From Neckera pumila (Eukaryota; Streptophyta; Bryopsida; Hypnales; Neckeraceae): a DNA stretch of 64,000 nt. Each line of letters begins with the position of its first letter. Position 1 is the first letter of the stretch. Shown piece by piece: positions 25,006 through 35,354 of the stretch. Under the pieces are notes generated by a model. The model was not told where the DNA came from, did no database searches, and saw only the letters and a program-made list of their open reading frames with translations. The stretch covers positions 8,367,823 through 8,431,822 of the forward strand of contig OZ018408.1 in the NCBI GenBank assembly GCA_963969595.1, given 5' to 3'. Made by a program: the position numbers and the translations under genes.

Positions 25006-25495
25006 CCCCTAAAGTCTCATTGTCCCCTCGGGGGACAAAATGGATTTTGGGCAGGCTACTATGGCTTCAATATTCATCATTATTTTCTGAAACTTTTTGT
25101 GAAGATAGAAAAACACATTAGCTTTATGGGAATATAATTTTTATTTCAATTGGTGCCCGGGAGCAATAGTTATGGCACAAAAGGTCTTTTTTTTTGGTGC
25201 GGCAGGCAAAAATCTTCTCATACAATTAAATTTTTTAAATTTTTTAAAAACTACTTTCTCATAGATTGTGTTTTTATCTATATGGGAAGCTTTGATTCAA
25301 CTTTGAATGCTTATTTCTTCTAATCTATACAGTCAAACTTTATGAACTTTTTACCACATGATTTGAGATAAGTTAAGTACAAGATAGTACAATTAGATTC
25401 TAAAAAAAATCAATTTTTCTCTTTCCTTAGATGAACACAGCAAAATTGGTAGTTTTGAGTTGATTTTGACAAAAAATGCTTGGGGACTTTAGGGG
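25006..25495. mobile_element. Internally deleted piggyBac-like element (490 bp)
   Basis: The left end CCCCTAAAGTCTC follows ATAA, with the family palindrome TTGTCCCCTCGGGGGACAA just inside. The right end is GACTTTAGGGG followed by TTAA (25496-25499). The left half matches 9389 and 50095 (GATGCCCGGGAGCAA, AGTTATGGCACAA). The middle is missing compared with the 920-bp copies. Confidence 0.65.
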
Positions 25496-25587
25496 TTAAG
25501 GTGGGTATATGCATTACAAAAAATATGGGACCTATGCCTATAGAGGACTATTAGGATTTTGAAAAATGTGCAAATACATAGAAAATT

Positions 25588-25640
25588 TTATTATTATTAC
25601 TATTATTATTATTGTTATTATTATTATTATTACTATTATT
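25588..25640. repeat. (ATT)n microsatellite
   Basis: About 17 units of ATT with a few ACT and GTT interruptions. Confidence 0.85.
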
Positions 25641-26169
25641 TTTTTACCTTTTTTTTAAATATTAAATTTGTTTTTTTTTAATTGAAAATCTAATGGGGCT
25701 CTCTAGCTGACTGCTTACCTTACAAATTCTTTGACAACCTTTGGGGCTGATGTTTTCTCTTAATGCACATTTTCATGCATCGTTGCAGCCCTCCAATGAC
25801 ATGAATTTTTCTATAATGGAAATAGAGACTTTTATCTTTTAAGAGTATCATATTGTAAAAATTACTTGTGTGTGATGTAGAGATTTATGTGGTATAGTGA
25901 TATTTTGGTATACTAAAGTAGGTTTGGAATTAGTATACAGGCATGCTAAATGCATGTGATTACTAATAGTGTATTGTGCATGCCAAGATTGATGAATATA
26001 ACTATACAAAAGTCGTGCTGGGAGTTAGTTTTGTGTACAAAAATTTGTGGGATGTTACATTGAAGAGAGTATGGAGGAGGATTATGAGGAGGTATATTCT
26101 TGAGGAGATATATGGTGAATACAAGAAAGACCGGTACTATTTGGTGTCACAATGGAAGTGATAAAGTTG

Positions 26170-27450
26170 TGACTGGCCATGGCTTTTGGATGGTAAAGTC
26201 AATGTGCTCAAAATTTTGACGAAAGATGACAAACTATGTAATAATTAAAACCACTTTTTTTGGTCAGAAATTTAGAAAAAAAAAAATTCTATTTAATTTT
26301 GAATTTAGCTAATTTGTCATACTTTGCGGTTTAGAGGGTTTCAATACTAGGGAGCATCCAAAATTAATGACCTAGAGCTTAAATTTCTATAGTCTATTCC
26401 CTTAATAGGAAGTCATGTTTCTACCAAAGGAAATTTAAAGATATTTTAGTTTATGTCCTCCACATGCGTACTAATAGGGTTTTATTGTGCATGCATTTCT
26501 GAGCATTGAAGATGATTTTAAGATCATTCTTTTGGTGAAATCTCATCACTATGAACTCTTCCCAAATTGCCAATTTTTAGTTTTTTTTAATTTCTTTCCC
26601 TAATTTTTACAAATTAAAATGTGAAATTATAGTGCAAGTTTCTATTTTTGGCGGATCTTGCACTTTTCTAGTTCTCCTACTTAGAGAATTTTTCTATGCT
26701 TTTCCTTCCTAAGGTACCTTCCTCTTAAAAGTCTATACACTAAATACATTTTCCACATTTTTTAAAAATTGTTTTTCTAATTCTAAAGTACTTACGGAAA
26801 AAAAAATGAGTAATGTGAAAACGCTAACACCCTTTCTTGCAATGACCCTATACACTATTATTCAATGTGCTGCTGGCATAGGCTATTCATACGCTGGTAC
26901 CTGAAGTATCAGCTCCATGTTACAGTTTTGTTTCGGGAGTGGAGAGAGTTGGGGGGCTTCCGTGAGTTTTGCAAGTCATATTAGGCATTCAGTCACAGAT
27001 TATGCAAAACGATGAAAGCATAAATAAATTAAGGTAGACTCATAGCCTCACACTTGGTGTTAAGAGTAGTGTTAAACATAGGGCAAACTACAAATCTATG
27101 TCAGAATCCGAAATGAATTTTTAACGGTTCACATCCCCATTGCATTATGTGATGAGGGAAGAACTACATTTTAGAAGTAGCTTTGCCTGCTTTTCAAACT
27201 AAAAGCAACCAAACAGCCCGATGTCAAAAATAGTTTCTAGAAGTGGGCAAACTTGCCTCCTCCACTTTTCTTGAGCCTAGCTAGAGTCCCCCAAATTTTG
27301 CTTGCCAAAACCTCCGATTTTACTCTTGCAACTGTTGTTCACTTCCCTGTAGAATTTCTAAGTTTCTTTTGTCTTGCATGTAAGATTTGGCTGATTCTAT
27401 TAAGTGCAGTAGTGCATGGAAGTCTGCCCCTGAGGAATGAAATGAGGTGT
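26170..27450. other. AT-rich stretch, no gene seen
   Basis: Between the repeat cluster and the IQD upstream region. I found no conserved frame, RNA gene or clear element ends. Confidence 0.35.
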
Positions 27451-27594
27451 ACCTATATTGCTCATACCATTGGTACCTTCAAGTACCGGAACAGATTTTA
27501 TTTTATTTTATTTAAACAAATACCGGAACAAAGTTTCATTACAAGCGCGAGAGAGAGACGGAGCACTTGACTTGGGGAGCTTGTTCACATGGCA

Positions 27595-27600
27595 CACGTG
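27595..27600. promoter_or_regulatory. CACGTG G-box upstream of the IQD gene
   Basis: The core of a longer palindrome-like GGCACACGTGCAC, about 1.1 kb before the IQD start codon and just upstream of the GC-rich leader region (about 27880-28690). It is a candidate bZIP/bHLH site, weak as a single match. Confidence 0.25.
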
Positions 27601-28690
27601 CACACCCCTCGCCACTGATATAGCGAACTGGATTGGCATCATTGATATCGGCCGAGTACTACGAGTCTACGACCCGATATAGATAAATATTCTTATCTCA
27701 CTGCTAGTGGTCTTTACAAGACTACAGTATCAGCAGTGTCAAGGAGGAGTAATAACTACGACGACTTCGGATCACAAAGCCTTGAGTAATTACTAAAGGC
27801 TGCGGATGCCATAGCTCCTTGAGTGCTTCAGTTCAGCTGCATGGTCAACTGATGACGACGGATGTTACTGTGCTTGTTATCGATGCAAGTCATGCAGGCA
27901 ACTAGCCTAGGAGGTTCAGGAACTGCGTGCGAAGGGGAGGCAAGGAAGTTCGGGGAGCAGGTGGCTGGGAGCGCCGAGACAGGAATAGCAAAGGTGACGG
28001 CGGTACCGGAAGGAAAGGCTGAAAGGATGAACAAAAGCAGGGCTCGATAAAGAACGAAATGGGCCACCCGGCCCGCCACAGGACCAGCCACCAGTAATGA
28101 AGGGCGACTCTGCGGTAAGCTTATTTGCAGGCATGGGTCCAAGTCCAACGGGACGGACCACGGTCCAGGAAAGCTACTGTAGTGCCTTGGCTGGCTTCGG
28201 GAGGTCCCTGGACCCTGACCTGGCTTGGTTTGGGCACTGCGCTTCGCAGAGCATTCGGCGCGCTCTGCCCCGCTCCGCTCCTCCAGCGTCTTCGTCGTCG
28301 TGGTGGACGTTCTGCTCCTACTCCTGCGTGTTCTGGCCGTGCTCTGACGATCTAGGGCTTGCCGTTCAATTACTTGCTGCCTCGTTCCTCCCTGTCGTTG
28401 CAGCGTTTCTGTATCCCGAGATTGTTGCAAAATGCACACTGGATCCTTGCCTGTGCTTTTGTTTCGGTATGTCTGGATCCACGGGCTCTTCGTAGTGTAG
28501 ATTTCAATTCAGGTTGTGTATAAGTTTGGGGGTTGCGGAAAGTCGGCAGCGTTTGGTGACGTACATGCGTGGTGGCTGCTTGTCGCTTGCTCTGAGCCAT
28601 TCAGGTCCGGAACTCACTCGCGAGCGTCCTCCCGAGGTCACCTCATGTCTGCAAGCCACTGGTGCCACATCGGGACACAGCTCGAGAAGC

Positions 28691-31600
28691 ATGGGTGCAT
28701 CTAGGAATTTCTTCAAGTCTCTCATTAGTGGGAAACGTGGTGGTGGCGGTGGTGGAGTGGTGGTAGTCTCGTCTGCGGTGTCTGGGAAAGCCCTGTCAAC
28801 GGATTCGAAAGCACTCTCAGTCGCCGGCTACGAGAAAGCCGTCTCCGAAGTCGCGCCTTCGGAACGGTCGCATCAATCGGAGAAAGACGATACCGTTGCT
28901 GTGAGTGTTCGTTCATTCTCCTCGTGCTGTGAGTTTCTGGCTTGCCACGGCATTCTTTGCGGCGTTCGGCAGAAATTCGTGGACTTGGTGCTACCTTTTT
29001 TCAAATTTCGTCAGCATGTTTAGATGCACGGATTCGGCTCGTCGCATTTTAGATCTATGCTGCGATGAGTCCGATCCTTGGGGACGGGACTCAGGGGTAA
29101 AACTCATGTCACTTATGTGAGTTGATCGCAGCCTGTGTCGCAGAAGAAGCCAGGGGAGAAATCGAATGAGAAGGGGCACAAGCGATGGACGCTGTGGCGT
29201 CACGTCTCCGAGAGCGACCACGATCCGGATCAGCAGGAGGTGATGTCGTCCCACGGCAACGCGGTCATGTCGAGCTACAGCCAGGAGTTCAAATCAGAGC
29301 AGCTGCAGGTCATCATCGACGAAGGCTCCACCGAGAGCGCATCGCCCAACTCGCACTCCATTGTTGTGGCGGAATGGGCGGCAATTCGCATCCAAACCGC
29401 CTTCCGAGGGTTTTTGGTTCGCACCTCAACCTCCTCACAACTTCTCTCACTTCCTGAATTTCCAATCATCGGATCATATGAGTTGAAGAGCATTAGGAAT
29501 TGCTCACGCCGAACGAATACGTGAAATCTTTCAATTTCGAAATTAGTACTGGTGACCACGCTAAATACCGTAGGTTCATTCCAACAACGCAGGCAAGGAG
29601 GGCCCTGAGAGCATTGAAAGGATTGGTACGCTTGCAAGCTCTTGTGCGCGGGCACACCGTGAGGAGGCAGGCCGCTATCACTCTTCGATGCATGCAAGCG
29701 CTCGTGAGGGTTCAAGCGCGTGTTCGGGCTCGCCGCGTGCGCATGTCGCAGCAAGGCCTGGCTGTGCAGCGCACCATCAGCCAGCGCCGCCTCATCGAAG
29801 CTCAGCTCCGCGAATCCGAGGTGCGCCACTAGGCTCTCAATCTTTTACACTTAAGAGTATATGACGGTCATGCTTCACAAATCTGCATTATAGTATTTTA
29901 CACTTGAATAGTTGAAGCAATGTCTGGAAACGTGCTGGTTTCTGTACTACGTCACTACAAGTACGTAGCTGTTTGTGACTTTTGATCAAGGATGTAGGGT
30001 TTGGAGTTTGAATTTGATTACGTGAAGTCCTTCTTATCCAATTGGACCATTCTTTTGGTTGATTCTGTTCAAGTCCGGGCTAACAATCTTGAAAATTTGT
30101 TCCGATCCGTGCAGCTCGGGTGGTGCGCCAGCTCTAGAACCAAACAAGACCTGCAAGCGAAGCTTCAGCAAAGGCAAGAGGGACTAATCAAGCGCAAAAG
30201 AGCCCGAGCATATGCCGATAGTCGTCAGGTACAAAATTTTGACCAGCTCCGTCACTGGATGTGATTAATCAATCGTACGCTGGAGAAATTCGTTAGTAAT
30301 TCGTTTACATGCAAATATGCAATTTTACAGAGCGCCGAATCTTTGACATTCAAGTGCACTACAAATCTTTAAACACTGGTATTGGTGTAGATCTGGGTTC
30401 CAGACAGGAATCTGGAAAATACTGCCAACTCTTTAAATAATCTTTTGTCCGGTTTAACAAATATGGCGACATCACTTCAAGGTTGAAATGTCGGTGAGCA
30501 ATTGGCAAATGATGTGCTGGAGTGAGATCGGACCAGCGTAAATTGAGCTGTTACTCATAGTTAGGGTTCTGTCGCGGACGGTGCTTCGCATTCTTCGCCC
30601 GCCATCCGTCTCGTCGATGCCTCCAGATGTCTCTGCAATGTCGATTCAGAAATTGCAGTGATTTAATGTTCGCTATGTGAATAATGTAGATGCTCTATTA
30701 ACCATACAATAGATTTGATTCTTCATTGACCTTACAGGTGAATTTAGATTTGTCGTAAGCTTTTAAATACTTAATGTTTAAACAATTAGACATTTAGCTT
30801 TTCGCAACGGACTTTGAGCTTAGCAACCCAGATCGAGTGTGTAAAATTTTATACGAAACAACTTTCTAGATTATTGTAGGGAAAGGCTCATAGGAACCTC
30901 TCCCTTGCTGTATGGTAAATGTATTATTTACATTAGTTGCGAGCACGATGAAGCAGTTCCCTGACTATGTGTGTTGTGTGTCTCACAGTGGCGGCCAGAG
31001 AGTCACAGCGGCTCCTCGCAAGTGTACATCCAAAGCGAAGGCGACAAGGCGCACTGGGGCTGGAGCTGGTTGGAGCGTTGGATGGCTGCTCGCCCTTGGG
31101 AAAATCGTCCTCCCAAGGACGCTCTCGACGACTCCCCTTCCAAGCTTGTGTCGGACCACCCTTCGCAGCCCAGTTACTGGAGCGGCGAGTCCCCCACCCC
31201 TTCGCAGCATGGTTCCGGCGGCGACTCCCCGTCCCAGTCGCAAGCCGCCACCCGAATCACGAGTCACTCCGAGAATGCCAAGCACACCTCGCCCATCACG
31301 TCCACTTTGATCCAGCTGCAGCGCCAGCAACGCCAGATGCTGCGCGGTTGCGACAACAACGACCCGCTCGAGTCCGACGCGTCCTCGAATCCGCGCTCCG
31401 TTTCAAGCGCCAGCGAGACGATCACGACGCCCCAGCAGCCGAGTAGTACGCGACGCAGAAGCAATCACATGGCCCCTACGAAGTCCGCGCAAGCGAAAGT
31501 GCGTCCCGTGAGCACGCCCAAGCAGCGCGCCTCCGACGAGGATCAATCAGCCAAACTGAAGACGCGGCCCTTGCGCGACGCCCACCGCGACTCTTTAAGC

Positions 31601-32284
31601 CCCAACCCCTCCCAAGCGACCTCCCGAAACACCTCCAGCCGTGTTGAACGGCAACAACAACACAGCAACGCAGGCACTCAAACCCCGAAACCCACGCGTC
31701 GAAGTGAAACGTCTACCTACTACCCCGACCGCGCGTCCTCCACGCGGCGCTCGCAAGCCGGGAATTTCATGTCGGCGTCGTACAACATGGACAGGGGCTC
31801 ACGGAAAGCGAGCGACTTGCTGGCGTCCGCGTACAAAACCGGCCTCTCGGGATCATCCCAGAAGGCGAATTTCATGCACCAGTCGTACAACTTAGGCCGG
31901 CCTCGCGGTGGCGGTCATGACGACTTCGTCACGGCGTTCTATAACAACCAGGAGCGGCCGCGACGGAGCACGGAGCAGGACGGGAGTATGGAGCCCTCCA
32001 AGGAAGTGCTGCAGCTCTTCAACGCGGACAAGTCGCGCAAGAAGAAAGATTTTCTCTCTCAGTCGCTGAACTACGAGAGACCGAAGCCGCAGACGCAAAA
32101 CGCCCACCGCGTGTCGAACACGCAGCAGCAGCCGCGGACGTCGTCACGGCGCAGCAGTGGCGAATTCGCACGTCACGATCGACCCCTCCAGGCCCAGCGG
32201 TCGCATCCATCGTCAGTTTATCGACCTCCGCTAGGCGAAAGTGCAGACTTCACCAGCAGCGAGTTTCGCAAGCCTCTTAGATAA
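28691..32284 (+). CDS. IQ67-domain (IQD) calmodulin-binding protein, five exons
   Basis: IQD proteins bind calmodulin and act as plasma-membrane, microtubule and nuclear scaffolds. Exons: 28691-28900, 29144-29416 (or from 29132), 29593-29820, 30115-30228, 30989-32284, all in phase 0, about 706 residues. The intron inside RGFL|ARRAL is the hallmark of the IQD family. IQ67 domain: [21 protein letters not shown], then [15 protein letters not shown] and [10 protein letters not shown], at about residues 148-215. GWC and AKLQQRQEG blocks follow, encoded by exon 4. A DUF4005-type motif ([20 protein letters not shown]) lies at about 436-455. After it come five [D/N]F-x-x-[AQ]-[SF]-[YL]-N motifs (residues 533-640). 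The start [14 protein letters not shown] is typical of IQDs. The protein is very basic and Ser-rich. I am sure of the family; which IQD it is remains open. Confidence 0.93.
31760..32083 (+). repeat. Five degenerate F-x-x-x-x-Y-N motifs in the IQD C terminus
   Basis: The protein repeats are [54 protein letters not shown] and [13 protein letters not shown], spaced 17-42 residues apart. Flanks are rich in Arg, Ser and Gln. The codons differ between copies, so the likeness is at protein level and not recent DNA duplication. Confidence 0.75.
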
Positions 32285-32900
32285 TCCCCATTTTTTTAAA
32301 ACCCACTTCCGCATGGTTCCCAATTCTTGTAGCTAGTTTGGCGGAGTCCCTAGTTTTGCAGAGTCCCTGATTCTAGAGTAGGACGCGGCGTCCGCCTGAC
32401 TGCATATTGGCGAGGCCGGCGCCGCGTGATCTTCGATCTCTCGCGTTGTACATTTATTTCGGGTTGAATCCGAGAATCCATATGCTGCCGTCCCTATCCT
32501 CAATTGCGTTCATCAACGGGAATGGTATTACGAGTCATGATTTTCCTACGAAAAACTATGCACATGAGCCTCATACCTTGAATTGAAAGAGGCAGACTTG
32601 AATGTGTTTCAAATCCTGAGTTTATTTGCACTTGTTCCCCTCTTGAAAAGTATTGGTGCACAGGGAAATGGATTAAATAATGCTCAAGAGTCGGGAGGCT
32701 CAAGAGCATTACAAGACATAATGCCAAGTACTAATAGTTCATCACAAACGTCCATAGCTGAATTCTTTTGCAAATGGAAGGGTGTAGAAAGGGGGAGACA
32801 TTATGAGTAATGAGTTATGACGCTTTTTCTAACTGTCAAATGGAATAGTGACAAATTTGCCTCAAAAATGAGACTTAACATTATGGCTACAGAACAAAAT

Positions 32901-33870
32901 TAGAAGGTATGAGATTCATGTGCACAAACTTACTCTGAAGGTGAAGTGCAGTGCTAAATTTTTGGAGTGCGCATTTTGGAATGATATGATCTTTTTAACA
33001 TACTTGTTGCCTAGTCAATTAGCAATGGAATTGTTTTGGGGGGATTTTTAAGTTGAATTGGCAAAGCCAATCCTAAATGTGAATTTGAATCTGTAGGTCA
33101 CTTCATCCTATTTAATTAGTTGCACTGGACGCCATTGCAGGAACCTCATTTAGAAGGTATGAGAATCATGTGCACAAGCTTCCTCTCAAGGTCAAGTGCA
33201 ATATTTTGGAGTCTGCAATAATCTTATTGCCTATTCATTAACTATATATATATAACTATGCTTTTTTTGTAGCTTAGTGTACTATAGTTTTCTATATGCA
33301 TGAGTAATAAAATGAATAGAAGCCATTGCAGGACTTGATTTTGATGTGGCATTCTTATATGTGGATGAGAGTCTATTATATGAGCGCTTTTTAGTTGAAT
33401 TTGTAATCCATTATTAAATTCATTCAGAAGGTATGCAATCTCTGAGATTCATGTGCACAAACTTCATCTCTAGGTCCTGTGAAATGCTGAGGTTTGAAGT
33501 CTACAAATTTCTAAGTGTTATGATCTTTTTTGACATACTTATCGCTTAACTTGATATGCCCATTTGTTATGAAACAAATTTTTTTTGAGGCCATGCTTAG
33601 GTTTTTTATGCATGACCAATTCTACAAATACATTGCCAATGGGAGGATTTTGAAATTGTTGTGGCCAAGGTAATGTTAAATATGGATCAAAATCTATTAT
33701 TAGTATTGGCCCTATTTAGTTATTGTACTTGTATCCTATTATTTTAAAATATTTGCAATCAAGGAGATTCAAACTCACTCTCAAGATCAAGTGCAATGCT
33801 AAGTTTTAAGAGCTACAGTTTTTGAGTGTTGTGGTCTTTGAATCATACTTATTGCCTATTGCATTTGGTG
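32901..33870. repeat. Four diverged copies of a ~120-bp repeat, spacing 250-330 bp
   Basis: Copies start near 32903, 33152, 33426 and 33752. Shared blocks in order: AGAAGGTATGAGA, TTCATGTGCACAAACTT, CTC..AAGGTCAAGTGCAATGCT, TTTGGAGT, TGTTATGATCTTT, ACATACTTATTGCCTA. The last copy lacks the first block. Non-coding, between the IQD gene and the H1-like gene. The unit probably reflects an old array of about 270 bp. Confidence 0.6.
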
Positions 33871-34217
33871 CTTACAATGTGAAATTAAACGTAAGGATAA
33901 GTGTGATGTGCACTGGAGTCTATCTAAAATGATGATATTGTTTAACTATTTCTATGGTTCTAGTATGCTCTAGTTGAGATTGTTCATTCTATGACCAAGC
34001 CAATTATTTTTTACATGTGAATAAATATCGACCTCTACTTCTGAAGTTCAGTGGACCTATTGCTTGTCTGATATTCTTCAAGTTGATACTTTGCAAGAGC
34101 ATGTTGGAGGTGGGTGTTGGTGAAAGCTAAATTGGTGATGACAACCCAAGCAATCCTATCATTCGTTTGATTTGTTCTTGGCCAATTTAGCTCCTGCACC
34201 ATTGTTTCTTATGCTCA

Positions 34218-34658
34218 CTATTTGCGACGCCTGTGAGTTCTGCGACGCCTAATATGTCTACGACGTCTGTGATGTCGGCGACGACTATGGTGTCTTGGGC
34301 GCCTTCGGCTATGGCGTCTTCGGCGGTGACTTCTTCGGCGACGTCGATGCCTTTTGCTTCCACCATGAAAAGCTCGACGATGCCTGTGCCGGCGATTAGG
34401 CACGTCAACCTCTGCATCGGTGGGAATGCCTCTTGCTAATTTGTAAATGTTGCCGGTCTTCTCAATAGTGCCTTTGAGCACCAAACCTTTCAAGGTGGAA
34501 GTCAACATCTTGTCCTTAGCTTCATCGATCTTGCCATCCGAGTTCTTCACTTCGAGACGCTTGCGGATTTGGGCTAAACTGGCACCTTGGCGTTGCTTGA
34601 GCACCAAAATGGTGTCTTGCAACACGGATTCTTGTGGTTGCCATGGTTGCAACTTCAT
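34218..34658 (-). CDS. Histone H1-like winged-helix protein with Arg/His-rich tail (protamine-like)
   Basis: A single-exon frame of 146 residues. Residues ~9-75 resemble the globular domain of linker histone H1: VLKQRQGASLAQIRKRL as the first helices, MLTSTLKGLVLKGTIEK as recognition helix and strand, and GNIYKL as the closing wing. Residues 88-146 are a tail of 59 residues with 33 Arg, 12 His and only 2 Lys, built from RRRR-S/H/T-H units such as RRRRRSHRRRRHSRRR. Normal plant H1 tails are Lys/Ala/Pro-rich, so this is not a somatic H1. In liverworts the sperm protamines derive from H1-type precursors, and I infer a sperm chromatin-packing role here. An in-frame TAG lies 11 codons upstream (34689-34691). 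It sits in TTTGTAG|GAG, so an upstream exon spliced there is possible. Other frames across the tail are open but shadows. Confidence 0.7.
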   Translation of the reverse strand: MKLQPWQPQESVLQDTILVLKQRQGASLAQIRKRLEVKNSDGKIDEAKDKMLTSTLKGLVLKGTIEKTGNIYKLARGIPTDAEVDVPNRRHRHRRAFHGGSKRHRRRRRSHRRRRHSRRRPRHHSRRRHHRRRRHIRRRRTHRRRK

Positions 34659-35354
34659 GGTGCGATGAATGTGAGAATCTCGAAACTCCTACAAATGGAG
34701 AAAGTCAATGTATTTCACAAAGCAAGATTCACTTCAACTATGACATGCTTTGCTTGTTCTTCTCAAGTGAATGGATGAAGTGAGCAATGAGGTTGGGACT
34801 AAAGAGCATTTGTCTTGCCACAGGATGCAACGTTTGGCCACCCACTTTCCACCCGTTCTCATTGCCGCTTCACCTACCACTTTGTTCTTGAAGCGTCATT
34901 GTCCTTTCAAACATGTCTTTTCAAAATGTATAATTTCTATTATAATTCAAATTGCATTTTATCCATTCTCTATAGATTATAGGCATTCTGAAAAATAAAT
35001 TTGATTAGAAGTTAAGAGATACAGCCATTCACGTGGGTCGAAGCCTACACTGATTCTTTAGAACACTTCACTTTTCAACTACAACCATTTTCCCAACCAC
35101 ACAAGTAAACTGACACAAAGCATTCTGATTCAGTGATCGATCAGCTCTGCGACATCAAATAGGTTAAAGCACTTCGTACCCAATGTACACATTGTGCATC
35201 GACAGAGCTATACATACAACTACTCAGCTAGCAATTGAACCCAATGGAACTTCTGTACATCAATTTAACTACTGGCAATCTTGCACCAAACCTGTCTAAG
35301 TGACCTTTGCGACATCTAGAGCAGCTCAACACAATTCCCAACCCATTCCAGCCA
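34659..35354. other. Upstream region of the H1-like gene and 3'UTR of RMD5
   Basis: The left part is AT-rich and would hold the promoter of the minus-strand H1-like gene. The right part (about 35000-35354) is presumably RMD5 3'UTR. I see no separate gene. Confidence 0.4.

Noticed and set aside
27828..28439. 203-codon minus-strand frame upstream of the IQD gene
   Set aside because: Low-complexity Arg/Ser/Gln and Pro/Leu; it lies in the GC-rich IQD leader and no family is recognised.
30001..30264. 87-codon plus-strand frame as an independent gene
   Set aside because: Its second half is IQD exon 4 (30115-30228) between clear splice sites; the first part is intron.
34187..34417. Second minus-strand frame (acidic, Val/Asp/Ala-rich) over the H1-like tail
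   Set aside because: It is the shifted reading of the CGT/CGC/CGA-rich tail. The frame that continues from the winged-helix domain is the Arg/His one.
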